From NCBI RefSeq assembly GCF_003287975.1, contig NZ_QMKQ01000026.1:1-52916 (forward strand): 52,916 bases of DNA. Direction: 5' to 3'. The DNA comes from Arthrobacter sp. AQ5-05 (GTDB lineage: Bacteria; Actinomycetota; Actinomycetes; Actinomycetales; Micrococcaceae). The position numbers were made by a program, and so were the translations under genes. This document shows positions 44,179-52,839 of this stretch, piece after piece. The notes under the pieces were generated by a model, which saw only the letters and a program-made list of their open reading frames with translations, was not told the origin of the DNA and did no database searches. Position 1 is the first letter of the stretch. Every line of letters begins with the position of its first letter.

Positions 44179-45645
44179 TTATCCTTCTCGTGAAGCTACC
44201 AGATCCTGGTTTTCCGATCCCGGAGCTGCTGCTTTCTTGTCCTTGATCAGCAGCGCCAGGAAGAAGCTGACAACACACGTGCCAAGGATGATCGTGTAAG
44301 CCAACCCGAAGGCCGCCTCGGTGGGAACCTGGCTCTCGGGAACGGTCGATGAGGCCAGGGCCATCGTGGTGACCGTGGTGCCCACGGCCATGAAGATGGT
44401 TCGGGTTACGGTGTTGATGCCCATTCCTTCACTGGTGTTTTCCATGGGCACCGATTCTGCGACCAGGTTGGGGAAAGCGGTGTACGCGAACATCGCGCCA
44501 ATGAAGATGATGGTCGCGGCGATGATGAAGGTGACGAGGCCGTGCTGGGCCCAGAAGAGGAAAATAAACCCGACGGTAATGGTTACGATGCCAATCAGGA
44601 GTGCCTGACGTGCACCCAACACTGCGGCGATCTTTCCGCTGATCGGCGAGGTGATAAAGGCGATTGAAGACGCACCGAAGATAATGAGACCACCCATGGT
44701 GGCGGTGAGTCCCAGACCTACGGGTGAACCAACCGGTGAGAGCATGATCATTGGACCGATGATAGATGCCGCAACCAGCGGGCCCATGCCCAAGATTGCC
44801 GTACACAGCTGGGTCAGGGCCATCTTGTTTGACTTCAAGAGACGCAAATTGATCATCGGGTTTTCGACACGCAGTTCCCACCAGCACCAGATTGCGGCTA
44901 CCGCGAGTCCACCGAATATGAACTGAAGAGTGCGGCTGTCGGTAATGCCCCAGGCCGAGGAGTTCGTCAGTCCGTAGAGGATCAAGGCGATGGCCGGAGC
45001 AAACAGCACCCCGCCGATGTAGTCGATCTTCTTACGTGCTTCGGGCAGCCCGGTCGAGGGGCGCAGCATAAACACTGCCATGACCGTGGCAATCAGCGCC
45101 AAGATACCCGACACCAGGAAGAGCGCTTTCCAGTTGCCAAGGTCAAGCAGGATTCCGGCGGCTAAGGCGCCACCGGCACCGGCGATAAAGGATACTGCTG
45201 CTACCAGAGCAATCGCTCCGGGAACCTTTTCCTTCGGCAACGACTCGCGTGCGATGCCCAGGCCCAGTGGAAGTGTTGCGCCGGCCGCCCCTTGGAAGGC
45301 GCGTCCGATGATAACGCCTGCCAAAGTGCCGGAAGAGAAGCTGATGATCGATCCGACAATCGAGATGGACATGACGATGATCAGCATGCGCTTGCGCCCA
45401 TACACGTCACCGAGGCGGCCGCAAATGGCCGCCGAGGCCGCGGCAACTAGCAGGAACGAGGTGGCAGCCCATCCGGCCGTTGCGGCATCGGCATTGAATT
45501 CGGCCATGAGGCTGGGAATCGCAATGAAAATCATGGCCGATTCAAAGGTGCCCACAAGCTCGGTAGCGATGAGGACGGTGATGATGGTGGCATAGCTTGC
45601 AGCCGTGACCGCCGTCGGTTTTTGTTTCTGGAGAAACGACGCCAT
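44179..45645 (-). CDS. MFS transporter, first of a tandem pair
   Basis: 488 residues, drug/proton antiporter-2-like MFS with probably 14 segments. LVGTFESAMIFIAIPSLMAEF begins the transmembrane core; the loop GRLGDVYGRKRML joins segments 2 and 3, and SFIAGAGGALAAGILLDL contains motif C. The gene at 46041 is the same length, orientation and largely the same sequence. Probably moves an acidic steroid metabolite; CamM of Rhodococcus is an MFS with such a role, though equivalence is not established. Confidence 0.85.
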   Translation of the reverse strand: MASFLQKQKPTAVTAASYATIITVLIATELVGTFESAMIFIAIPSLMAEFNADAATAGWAATSFLLVAAASAAICGRLGDVYGRKRMLIIVMSISIVGSIISFSSGTLAGVIIGRAFQGAAGATLPLGLGIARESLPKEKVPGAIALVAAVSFIAGAGGALAAGILLDLGNWKALFLVSGILALIATVMAVFMLRPSTGLPEARKKIDYIGGVLFAPAIALILYGLTNSSAWGITDSRTLQFIFGGLAVAAIWCWWELRVENPMINLRLLKSNKMALTQLCTAILGMGPLVAASIIGPMIMLSPVGSPVGLGLTATMGGLIIFGASSIAFITSPISGKIAAVLGARQALLIGIVTITVGFIFLFWAQHGLVTFIIAATIIFIGAMFAYTAFPNLVAESVPMENTSEGMGINTVTRTIFMAVGTTVTTMALASSTVPESQVPTEAAFGLAYTIILGTCVVSFFLALLIKDKKAAAPGSENQDLVASREG

Positions 45646-46040
45646 TGTGTTTCCAATCTGTTATTGGTGCATGAGTGAAAAGCAGTCCCCAAAATGCAGG
45701 TGCTGATTTGATGCGTACAGAAGAAGCAGTCCGAATCGGATTCGCGCGTTCACAGCGCCTCCGCAATCGGAGAACACCGGCGACGTAGGCATCCCCGCAA
45801 AGTCGGGACACCATACGCGTCGGTGCTTTCTAGCCCAAGTCACGGGGCAAGCCCACCGGTCGGATGGCCCAGTAACGTGGTGGCGCGAGGGATGGCTCTA
45901 AACCTCGCGTCCCAGAAGCCCAGCTACGGATTTCTCCGTGCTGTGCTTTGTTCGAGGGAACCCCAAAGCACCAATGCGAGGTGGCTCCCTACCCGCCAAG
46001 ACCGACGGCAACTACGTTCACCAAGGTCTTGGCAAATCTC
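45646..46040. other. Intergenic stretch between the paralogous MFS genes
   Basis: 395 bases with no convincing gene, hairpin or operator-like site. It probably holds the promoter of the first MFS gene. Confidence 0.4.
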
Positions 46041-47507
46041 TTAATCCAGCACAGCGATTTTCTCTGCAGCCTCAGTGGATTTGGATGAATCCGCGGGCTC
46101 GTCCTTGATACGAAGGGCCAGGAAGAAGCTCACCACACAGGTCGAGGCGATGATGATGTAGGCCAGAAGGAACGAAGACCCTGTTGGAACGGTGCTATCG
46201 GCAACGGTCGATGAGGCCAGCGCCATGGTGATGACGGTGGTGCCAACCGCCATGAAAATGGTTCGGGTCACCGTGTTGATGCCCATTCCCTCGCTGGTGT
46301 TTTCCACCGGAACGGCCTCGGCGACAAGGTTCGGGAACGCCGTGTAGGCAAACATCGTTCCGATCGAGATCACGTATGTGGCAATGACAAACGTAATGAC
46401 GTTGTGCTGTGCCCAGAACATGACAGCATAGCCAACAAGGCTAATCACGATGCCCGTAAGCAGGGCCCGGCGGGCACCCACCGCGGCTGCAACTCGGCCA
46501 CTAAACGGGGAACCGATGAAGCATAGGGCGGCGGCACTGAAAATAATCATGCCTCCAACCGAAGGGGAGACCCCCAGACCCACCGGATCCGTCCCTGGCG
46601 AAAGCAAGATGATTGGTGTCAACACACCCACGGCAACAAGTGGGCCGATGCCGAGAACTGCCGTGCACATCTGTGTGAGGGCCATTTTGTTTGAGCGCAT
46701 CAAACGCAGGTTGATCATCGGGTTGGTAACGCGCAGTTCCCACCAGCACCACAGCGCCGCCACGGCAAGCCCACCGAATACAAATGCCAGGGTTCGGCCG
46801 CTGAAAAGTCCCCACGCGGTGGAGTTGGTCAAGCCGTAGAGGACCAACGCGATGGCCGGGGCGAACAAAACACCCCCGATGTAATCAATTCTTTGGTTTG
46901 TGCCGTGGGAAACGTGAGAGTTTTTGAGCAGGAACAGCACCAGAGCAGCGGCAATGATGCCCATGGTTCCGGAAACCAGGAACAGCGCCTGCCAGTTTCC
47001 GACTTCAAGCAAAATACCTGCAATGAGATTTCCGCCGGCGCCGGCAAGGAACGACGAACCGGCAATAAGCGCAATGACACCCGGGACTTTCGCTTTCGGG
47101 AGGGATTCCCGAGCCAACCCCAAGCACAACGGCAGCGTGGCACCGGCAGCACCCTGCAAGGCACGTCCAATAATGACGCCCTCCAAGGAGCCGAAGCTGA
47201 AACTGACAATCGACCCAACCACCGAGATCAGCAGGACAATGACCAGGAGCTTCTTGCGGCCATAGATATCACCGAGGCGGCCACAGATCGCTGCCGAGGC
47301 TGCGGCAACCAAAAGGAAGGCGGTTACGGCCCACCCAACCGCTGCCGCATCGGCCTGAAAATCATGCATCAGGCTTGGAAGGGCAATGAAGATCATCGCC
47401 GATTCAAAGGTGCCAACGAACTCCGCAACAAGTAAAACGGCAATGATTTTGGCATAGCCAGGCATACTCGCCTTCGGTGATTCTCGTTGTTGACGAGTCA
47501 ACGCCAT
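46041..47507 (-). CDS. MFS transporter, second of a tandem pair
   Basis: 488 residues, clear paralogue of the gene at 44179 (FVGTFESAMIFIALPSLMHDF, GRLGDIYGRKKLL, GLARESLPKAKVPG). The longest runs of identity are in segments 2-6, while the N-terminal 20 and C-terminal 30 residues differ. This suggests an old tandem duplication with drift at the ends. A divergent 404-bp promoter region separates it from the SDR-KshA genes. Confidence 0.85.
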   Translation of the reverse strand: MALTRQQRESPKASMPGYAKIIAVLLVAEFVGTFESAMIFIALPSLMHDFQADAAAVGWAVTAFLLVAAASAAICGRLGDIYGRKKLLVIVLLISVVGSIVSFSFGSLEGVIIGRALQGAAGATLPLCLGLARESLPKAKVPGVIALIAGSSFLAGAGGNLIAGILLEVGNWQALFLVSGTMGIIAAALVLFLLKNSHVSHGTNQRIDYIGGVLFAPAIALVLYGLTNSTAWGLFSGRTLAFVFGGLAVAALWCWWELRVTNPMINLRLMRSNKMALTQMCTAVLGIGPLVAVGVLTPIILLSPGTDPVGLGVSPSVGGMIIFSAAALCFIGSPFSGRVAAAVGARRALLTGIVISLVGYAVMFWAQHNVITFVIATYVISIGTMFAYTAFPNLVAEAVPVENTSEGMGINTVTRTIFMAVGTTVITMALASSTVADSTVPTGSSFLLAYIIIASTCVVSFFLALRIKDEPADSSKSTEAAEKIAVLD

Positions 47508-47911
47508 GGTGTGTCCTATCTGTTAACAATCAACGAATCCAAGATTTTCTTCGATACCAGTGGAAGATCCCTGGTCTTTCAAGAATGTGTATTTGAACCC
47601 CTTACGCACGGTTCGGTTTTCATACCCAGATGCCCAAGTCCTGGACACGATCCGCTCGAAGCGGTCATTGTCAGACTTATTGTTCTTAGGGGTTTCCCGG
47701 CTTGCCGGATCACGAAAAACAAGCCGTCATACCGGCTTGCCGACGGTGCCCGCAAAGGAGTGTATTTCCCCGCCAAACGGCCCGAAAATAGTATGTTGCG
47801 GATCACATCCAGCGTGGCGTGGGAGTCCCGGAGAGTGGGATAGGCAAAGATTTTGCCCATCGTTGCTGTGCAAACTGTGTGCTGATACCTTGACGAAAGG
47901 GAGCACTAGAC
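47508..47911. promoter_or_regulatory. Divergent promoter region with repeat CCGGCTTGCCG
   Basis: No gene in 404 bases. It holds the perfect palindrome CCGGCTTGCCGG (47698-47709) and a near copy CCGGCTTGCCGA (47732-47743), 34 bp apart, plus CCGCT-CGA-AGCGG near 47652. These are candidate operators for the MFS and SDR-KshA genes and are unrelated to the ACCAAGC-type sites. Confidence 0.35.
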
Positions 47912-48667
47912 ATGGGTGTACTAACAGGCCGCGTGGCGCTGGTAACCGGCGCCGGCCAAGGAGTTGGACGTGGCATTGCCCGTGCACTCGCCGCCGAGGG
48001 AGCCCGTTTGGCCATAGTCGGCCGGACCACGCAAAAAGTCGAAGACGTCGCAGCGGAAATCCGCAATGAAGGCGGCGACGCACACGCATTCACATGCGAC
48101 ATCCTGAACCCCGAACAGATTGAACAGCTCATTGCCGGGGTTGTCGATCATTTCGGCAGCCTCTCAATCCTGGTCAATAATGCGCAGAGCACGGTTCATG
48201 GTGAACTGCTGGACCTTCCGGAAGAAGACTACTTCCGCGGCATGGAATCCGGACCGTTGGCCACCTGGCGGCTGATGCGTGCCTCCCACCCGCACCTGCG
48301 CGGTCATGGCAGCATCGTCAATCTCGGTTCGGCTGCCGGCGTGCGTTGGAATCCAACCGGATACGGCGGCTACGCGGCGGCAAAGGAAGCCATTCGCGTA
48401 CTGACCCGAACCGCAGCCTGCGAATGGGCTTCCCACGGCATCCGCGTCAACGCCATTCTTCCACTGGCAAATTCTCCGGCGCTCGACGACTGGTCCAAGA
48501 TCAATCCCGAAGAATCCGCCGAGTACATGACCACCATTCCGCTCGGCCGGCTTGGGGACAGCGAAACGGACATCGGGCCAGCCGTGGTATTCCTCTGCTC
48601 GGAAAGCTCGCGCTACATCACCGGGCATTCGCTGCCGGTCGATGGCGGACAAGTGCTGATGCGCTAA
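47912..48667 (+). CDS. Short-chain dehydrogenase upstream of KshA
   Basis: 251 residues. SDR with TGAGQGVGRGIARAL (about 13-27), NNAQSTVHGEL (NNAG variant), the YAAAKEAIRVLTRTA active site and a C-terminal PVDGGQVLMR. Substrate unknown; a 3-, 7-, 12- or 17-hydroxysteroid is plausible because kshA follows at 146 bp. GAAAGGGAG precedes the ATG. Confidence 0.82.
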   Translation: MGVLTGRVALVTGAGQGVGRGIARALAAEGARLAIVGRTTQKVEDVAAEIRNEGGDAHAFTCDILNPEQIEQLIAGVVDHFGSLSILVNNAQSTVHGELLDLPEEDYFRGMESGPLATWRLMRASHPHLRGHGSIVNLGSAAGVRWNPTGYGGYAAAKEAIRVLTRTAACEWASHGIRVNAILPLANSPALDDWSKINPEESAEYMTTIPLGRLGDSETDIGPAVVFLCSESSRYITGHSLPVDGGQVLMR

Positions 48668-48813
48668 ACACAACCTTGGAATCTTTCGGCACCTCTACGT
48701 GACCTTCAACGGGAACACCTTTCCTGAATCCGCTGAAAACACTTGCTGGAACCAAAACATTCACTCGCACCAAAACAACGAAAAGTAAAAAAACACCATA
48801 GATTGGAGAAGTC

Positions 48814-49995
48814 ATGACAACTGAAATGACTGCCCAGAAGGACGTTGTTGAGATCGACCTTGATGATTCCGACGAAGTACGTCTGATCGAATCGGGCAAG
48901 AACCCCACGCGTTACGCGCGTGGCTGGCACTGCTTGGGCCTGGCCAAGACATTCCGCGACGGCAAGCCGCACTCGATTGAGGTTTTTGGCACCAAGATCG
49001 TCGTGTGGGCAGATACCACGGGCAAGCTCAACGCGCTTGATGCATACTGCCGTCACATGGGTGGAGACCTCTCGCAGGGCCTCGTCAAGGGCGACGAGAT
49101 CTCCTGCCCGTTCCACGACTGGCGTTGGGGCGGCGATGGCAAGTGCAAGGCCGTGCCATACGCGCAGCGTGTGCCAATGCGTGCCCGCACCGCACGCTGG
49201 GAAACCATGGAACAGAACGATCTGTTCTTCATCTGGAACGACCCGCAGGGCAACCCGCCACCGGCCGACATCACGATCCCGGAAATCCCAGGCTACGGCA
49301 CCGATCAGTGGAGCGAATGGACCTGGAACACCTTTGTGGTGGAGGGTTCAAACTGCCGCGAGATCGTCGACAACGTTGTCGACATGGCGCACTTCTTCTA
49401 CGTGCACTACCAGATGCCACAGTTCTTCAAGAACATTTTTGAAGGCCACGTAGCGGCCCAGCACATGCGTTCAACCGGTCGTGAAGACATCAAGACCGGC
49501 GTTCAGTTTGACCTGCCGGATTCCGAGACCATCTCCGATGCTGCCTACTACGGCCCGTCCTTCATGCTCGATACCGTCTACACCGTTGCCGGTGACACCA
49601 CGGTTGAAACCAAGCTGGTCAACTGCCACTACCCGATCTCCCCGGACTCCTTCGTGCTCCAGTTCGGCACCAGCGTCAAAACCGTTGACGGTGTGACACC
49701 GGAAAAGGCAGCCGAAATGGCCGCTTTGTTCACCGAGGGCGTGGAGACCCAGTTCAAGCAGGACGTGGCTATCTGGAAGCACAAGACCCGCATCGAGAAC
49801 CCGCTGCTGACAGCCGAAGACGGCCCGGTTTACCAGCTTCGCCGCTGGTACGAGCAGTTCTACGTTGACGTCGAAGACATCACCGAGGACATGGTCGCAC
49901 GCTTCGAGTTCGAGGTGGACACCACCAAGGCCCTGGAAAGCTGGGCCGTCGAGGTTCAGGAAAACATGGAAAAGGCTGCCGCGGCGGCCGAGTAA
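48814..49995 (+). CDS. kshA: 3-ketosteroid 9α-hydroxylase oxygenase, KshA
   Basis: 393 residues. Rieske non-haem iron oxygenase closely resembling KshA. The Rieske cluster is C79-x-H81 (YCRHMGGDL) and C98-x-x-H101 (CPFHDWRWGG). The mononuclear iron site is H193 and H198 in DMAHFFYVH, with D317 in FKQDVAIWKHKTRI; N187 also matches the mycobacterial position (N175). Hydroxylates C9 of 3-ketosteroids, which opens ring B when combined with Δ1-dehydrogenation. Needs the reductase KshB, which is not in this window. An A-rich leader with GGAGAAG precedes the ATG. Confidence 0.95.
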   Translation: MTTEMTAQKDVVEIDLDDSDEVRLIESGKNPTRYARGWHCLGLAKTFRDGKPHSIEVFGTKIVVWADTTGKLNALDAYCRHMGGDLSQGLVKGDEISCPFHDWRWGGDGKCKAVPYAQRVPMRARTARWETMEQNDLFFIWNDPQGNPPPADITIPEIPGYGTDQWSEWTWNTFVVEGSNCREIVDNVVDMAHFFYVHYQMPQFFKNIFEGHVAAQHMRSTGREDIKTGVQFDLPDSETISDAAYYGPSFMLDTVYTVAGDTTVETKLVNCHYPISPDSFVLQFGTSVKTVDGVTPEKAAEMAALFTEGVETQFKQDVAIWKHKTRIENPLLTAEDGPVYQLRRWYEQFYVDVEDITEDMVARFEFEVDTTKALESWAVEVQENMEKAAAAAE

Positions 49996-50038
49996 CCACC
50001 AATCCCGGCCCCCCGCCACCGGGGTCCGCGACGACCTG

Positions 50039-50086
50039 GCCGGTGCTCCCCTGAGAATTCTTTGAAAACTCTTGGGGAGCACCGGC
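50039..50086 (+). terminator. Hairpin after kshA
   Basis: Perfect 13-bp arms (GCCGGTGCTCCCC and complement) with a 22-base loop, 43 bases after the kshA stop; no T run, so possibly partial termination or RNA stability before the small Cys-rich gene. Confidence 0.6.
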
Positions 50087-50214
50087 GTACCGGTAGTCAC
50101 ACACCAAACCCGTCCGGGACCTGACGGATCAACAAACGCAACAGCTACACATTCCCTGCGCTGCTTTCCCAACTTTTCCGCGGCAGCCGGGTTCAAGAAC
50201 TTCTAGGAGCAAGC

Positions 50215-50478
50215 ATGCAACCGATCGATTGCCACGAGTGTGGCACCGCCGTCTTGGTAGAGAAATTCTCAGTTCCACACACCAGCATTCAGTGGCTGGG
50301 CGATTCGACGTCTGCATGCCCGCGAATCGCCCAGGCCAACGCCAACGGCGAAGGTGGATTGTGCGGCACCACCGGACTGTCTTGCTCCTCCCTACGCGAC
50401 ACCATTGATGAAGCGGTCCGTCAGGGGCGCATCGAAATCGACGGACGCATGGAACCGGTCATCGGCCAGCTTGGCTAA
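50215..50478 (+). CDS. Small Cys-rich protein next to KshA
   Basis: 87 residues with a strong TAGGAGCAAGC site before the ATG. Five Cys: a CHEC pair at 7/10, then 35, 50 and 57, plus His8. The CxxC pair near the N-terminus and spaced later Cys suggest a metal (zinc or Fe-S) site or a redox disulphide. HTSIQWLGDSTSACPRIA and RDTIDEAVRQGRIEIDGRM look like a folded domain rather than chance. It sits between kshA and a flavin enzyme with its own Cys cluster, so an electron carrier or assembly role is possible. I do not recognise the family with certainty. Confidence 0.7.
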   Translation: MQPIDCHECGTAVLVEKFSVPHTSIQWLGDSTSACPRIAQANANGEGGLCGTTGLSCSSLRDTIDEAVRQGRIEIDGRMEPVIGQLG

Positions 50479-50772
50479 ATCTTCGCGGCTTCCAACGGAT
50501 CACTGTCCCTCGGCCAAATCCAACAGAAGAACCGCCACCGAGGGATCCACGTCATCACAGCCACATGCCGACGTGGGCCCCTCGGGTTTTTCCCGCAACA
50601 CCGATTGAACGGCACACAAAACGCTGGTCAGGCTGGCAAAGAACAGACTGCAGCGCTTCCATTTTTGCGCCCCGCACCCCGTTCCCCCCCATACGGATTC
50701 AAACCCCAGATAAGCCGTCCGAACACGAAGACCCGTATCTTCGCTGCGGCCCCTCTTCGTGAAAGGCACTCC

Positions 50773-52056
50773 ATGTCCCTGACAAGTACCCAGCCTCAGG
50801 CACTACAGCCGCATCCGGACCTGTTTGCACCGATAACCCTGGGACCGGTGCAGCTGCGCAACCGCATTATCAAGGCCGCCACTTCCGAGGGCCGTTCTCC
50901 CCAGGGACTGGTCACCGACGATCTCATCGACTTCCACCTCGACTATGTTCGTGGCGGCGCGGGCCTGACCACCGTTGCGTACTGCTGTGTCTCCCAGGAA
51001 GGGGCTTCCGCGCCAGGCCAGATCCTGATGAGCGAAAAAGCCTTGCCAGGGTTGCGCCGGCTCACCGATGCGGTGCATGCCGAAGGCGGAGCCGTTTCCG
51101 CCCAACTCGGCCACGCGGGAATGGTCGCCTCAAAGAAAATCACCGGGGTCACCTCCATGGGCCCCAGCCGCTTCGTCAACCCTTCCTCCATGGAATACTG
51201 CCGCGCCATGCGACGCGAGGAGATTCCCATGGTCATCGACCAATTTGGCGAAGCCGCCAAGATCGCCGTCGAGGCGGGGTTCGATGCGGTGGAGCTGCAT
51301 TTTGGCCACAACTACCTACCGAGCTCGTTCCTCAGCCCGCTGCTCAACCGCCGCAAGGACGAGTACGGCGGAAACATCGAGAACCGTTCACGTTTCGTGC
51401 GTGAAATTGCCCAACGGGTGCGCGAAGTCGTGGGCAACAAGGTCGCCGTCATTGCCAAGATCAGCATGGATGACGGGCTGCCGGGCAGCATTTGGCTTAC
51501 CGAATCCATCCGCACCGCCCAGCTCCTGGATCAGGACCGCACGCTCGATGCCCTCGAGCTGACCCAGGGTTCCTCGATCATTCGCCAGATGTACCTGTTC
51601 CGTGGGGATGTCCCCGTCTCGGATTTCGCCGCGGTCGTGAAGGAACCCATGAAGACCGGTGTTCGGCTGTTTGGCAAGTTCGCGCTGGGCAGCTTCCCCT
51701 ATAAAGACCTGTACATGCTTGAGGCCGCCCGGCAATTTGTTCCGGTCATGAAAAACACCAAATTGATCCTGCTGGGCGGTATCAACAATCTCGAACACAT
51801 GAACACGGGCATGCAGGAAGGTTTTGATTTCATTGCCATGGGCCGTAGCTTGCTTCGTGAACCGGACTTGATCAACCGAATCAAGGAAGACGGAAACGTA
51901 ACCAGCCGTTGCGTTCATTGCAACAAGTGCATGTACACCGTCTACTCACGCACTCACTGCGTGCTGGAACCCGACAGCCATTTCTCGCCGCTTGACGACT
52001 CGGTCTCCGGCTATTCGGTCCCGGAGGAACACCGGCTTTCCGTCACCCCCGTCTAA
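50773..52056 (+). CDS. FMN oxidoreductase with C-terminal Cys cluster (dienoyl reductase-like)
   Basis: 427 residues from the ATG at 50773; an in-frame upstream reading to 50605 is Pro/Arg-rich and unlike the family. Old Yellow Enzyme TIM barrel: RNRIIKAATSEGRSPQGLVT, QLGHAGMVAS, ELHFGHNYLPSSFLSPLLN, RRKDEYGGNIENRSRF, then MGRSLLREPDL. The tail carries CVHCNKCMYTVYSRTHC (Cys 380, 383, 386, 396), spaced C-x2-C-x2-C-x9-C rather than the C-x2-C-x3-C-x11/12-C 4Fe-4S site of 2,4-dienoyl-CoA reductase. The NAD(P)H domain of that enzyme is absent, so electrons must come from elsewhere. Likely reduces a conjugated steroid intermediate. Confidence 0.85.
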   Translation: MSLTSTQPQALQPHPDLFAPITLGPVQLRNRIIKAATSEGRSPQGLVTDDLIDFHLDYVRGGAGLTTVAYCCVSQEGASAPGQILMSEKALPGLRRLTDAVHAEGGAVSAQLGHAGMVASKKITGVTSMGPSRFVNPSSMEYCRAMRREEIPMVIDQFGEAAKIAVEAGFDAVELHFGHNYLPSSFLSPLLNRRKDEYGGNIENRSRFVREIAQRVREVVGNKVAVIAKISMDDGLPGSIWLTESIRTAQLLDQDRTLDALELTQGSSIIRQMYLFRGDVPVSDFAAVVKEPMKTGVRLFGKFALGSFPYKDLYMLEAARQFVPVMKNTKLILLGGINNLEHMNTGMQEGFDFIAMGRSLLREPDLINRIKEDGNVTSRCVHCNKCMYTVYSRTHCVLEPDSHFSPLDDSVSGYSVPEEHRLSVTPV

Positions 52057-52149
52057 ACCCGGGACGGACCGCGGGAACACGCCTTTACCGGCGTTGCCTC
52101 ATTCCCGCTTTATCGGGGTCTCAAACTTTATAGGGGCATGCCAATGTAG

Positions 52150-52196
52150 CCGGTGTCCTCGCTTCCTTCGGCTTTGAAGGAGCGAATCGACACCGG
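52150..52196 (+). terminator. Terminator after the FMN oxidoreductase
   Basis: Imperfect stem (CCGGTGTCctCGCTTCCTTC with GAAGGAGCGaatCGACACCGG) between convergent genes. Confidence 0.6.
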
Positions 52197-52224
52197 TTAC
52201 GTCATTGACCGGGCCAGGACCGAC

Positions 52225-52839
52225 TTATCGTGCAGTGACCGAGGCAAGCCCCGGGGTCCCTGCCGGATGTGTCGAATCAAGCTCGCGCAAGAACTCGATG
52301 AAGGTTTCGCTGACTTCCCTGGCCCGTTCCATTGCCAGCAGGTAACCGCCGCCCTGAATCGTGCGCAACGCGCGTACATCGGCATGGCTTTGGGCAAGCT
52401 GTGCACCAAGCCGCGCACCGTGCTGTTCGGCCAGCTGGACGTCGGCCTCCGAGGCGGTGAAATACAGGGGAACGGCCGTCACGTTCGTGCCGCGCCGTCG
52501 ACGGTATTCCCAATTGCTGTCGGCTGCCAGGTACCAGTTGATCCCGCCGTGAAAACCGCTGCGTGAGTAGTCCGAAACATAGGATTCGATTTCCCATTCA
52601 TCGATCCACGACCAGGGAAGCCGCGGCGGCTCCGGTAGCGCATCACGGTAAGCGGTACCCGTTGCGTGGGCGTACAGCAGGGAAAAATCCCCGGACGAGG
52701 AGAGCATATTGAAGATTTTGGTGATGATGTCCCGTGGATGCGCTTCATAATCTGCACGTGCGCCCGCGGGATCCTGCGCGTAGTAGGACTGGGCTGCTCT
52801 GGATATTTCGGACAGTGGTGCCCCATGAAATGATGGGGT
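52225..52839 (-). pseudogene. 5'-truncated α/β hydrolase (epoxide hydrolase-like)
   Basis: Minus-strand open frame without a proper start. A stop lies directly upstream at 52840-52842 and the first Met is at 52707. The readable part (DPAGARADYEAHPRDIITKIFN, then a YRDALPEPPRLPWSW cap-like stretch, and the C-terminal GGGYLLAMERAREVSETFIEFLREL) is the C-terminal half of epoxide hydrolase-type α/β hydrolases. The G-G-x-x-L-A-M-E-R segment holds a Gly where a catalytic His would be expected. The nucleophile-elbow half is missing or in another frame beyond the stop. Most likely a decayed hydrolase. Confidence 0.55.

Noticed and set aside
45661-45843. Short minus-strand frame upstream of the first MFS gene
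   Set aside because: No domain, no ribosome site; likely chance.
48668-48813. KstR-type operator (AGAAC-n-GTTCT) before kshA
   Set aside because: No convincing palindrome of that form is present in the kshA leader.
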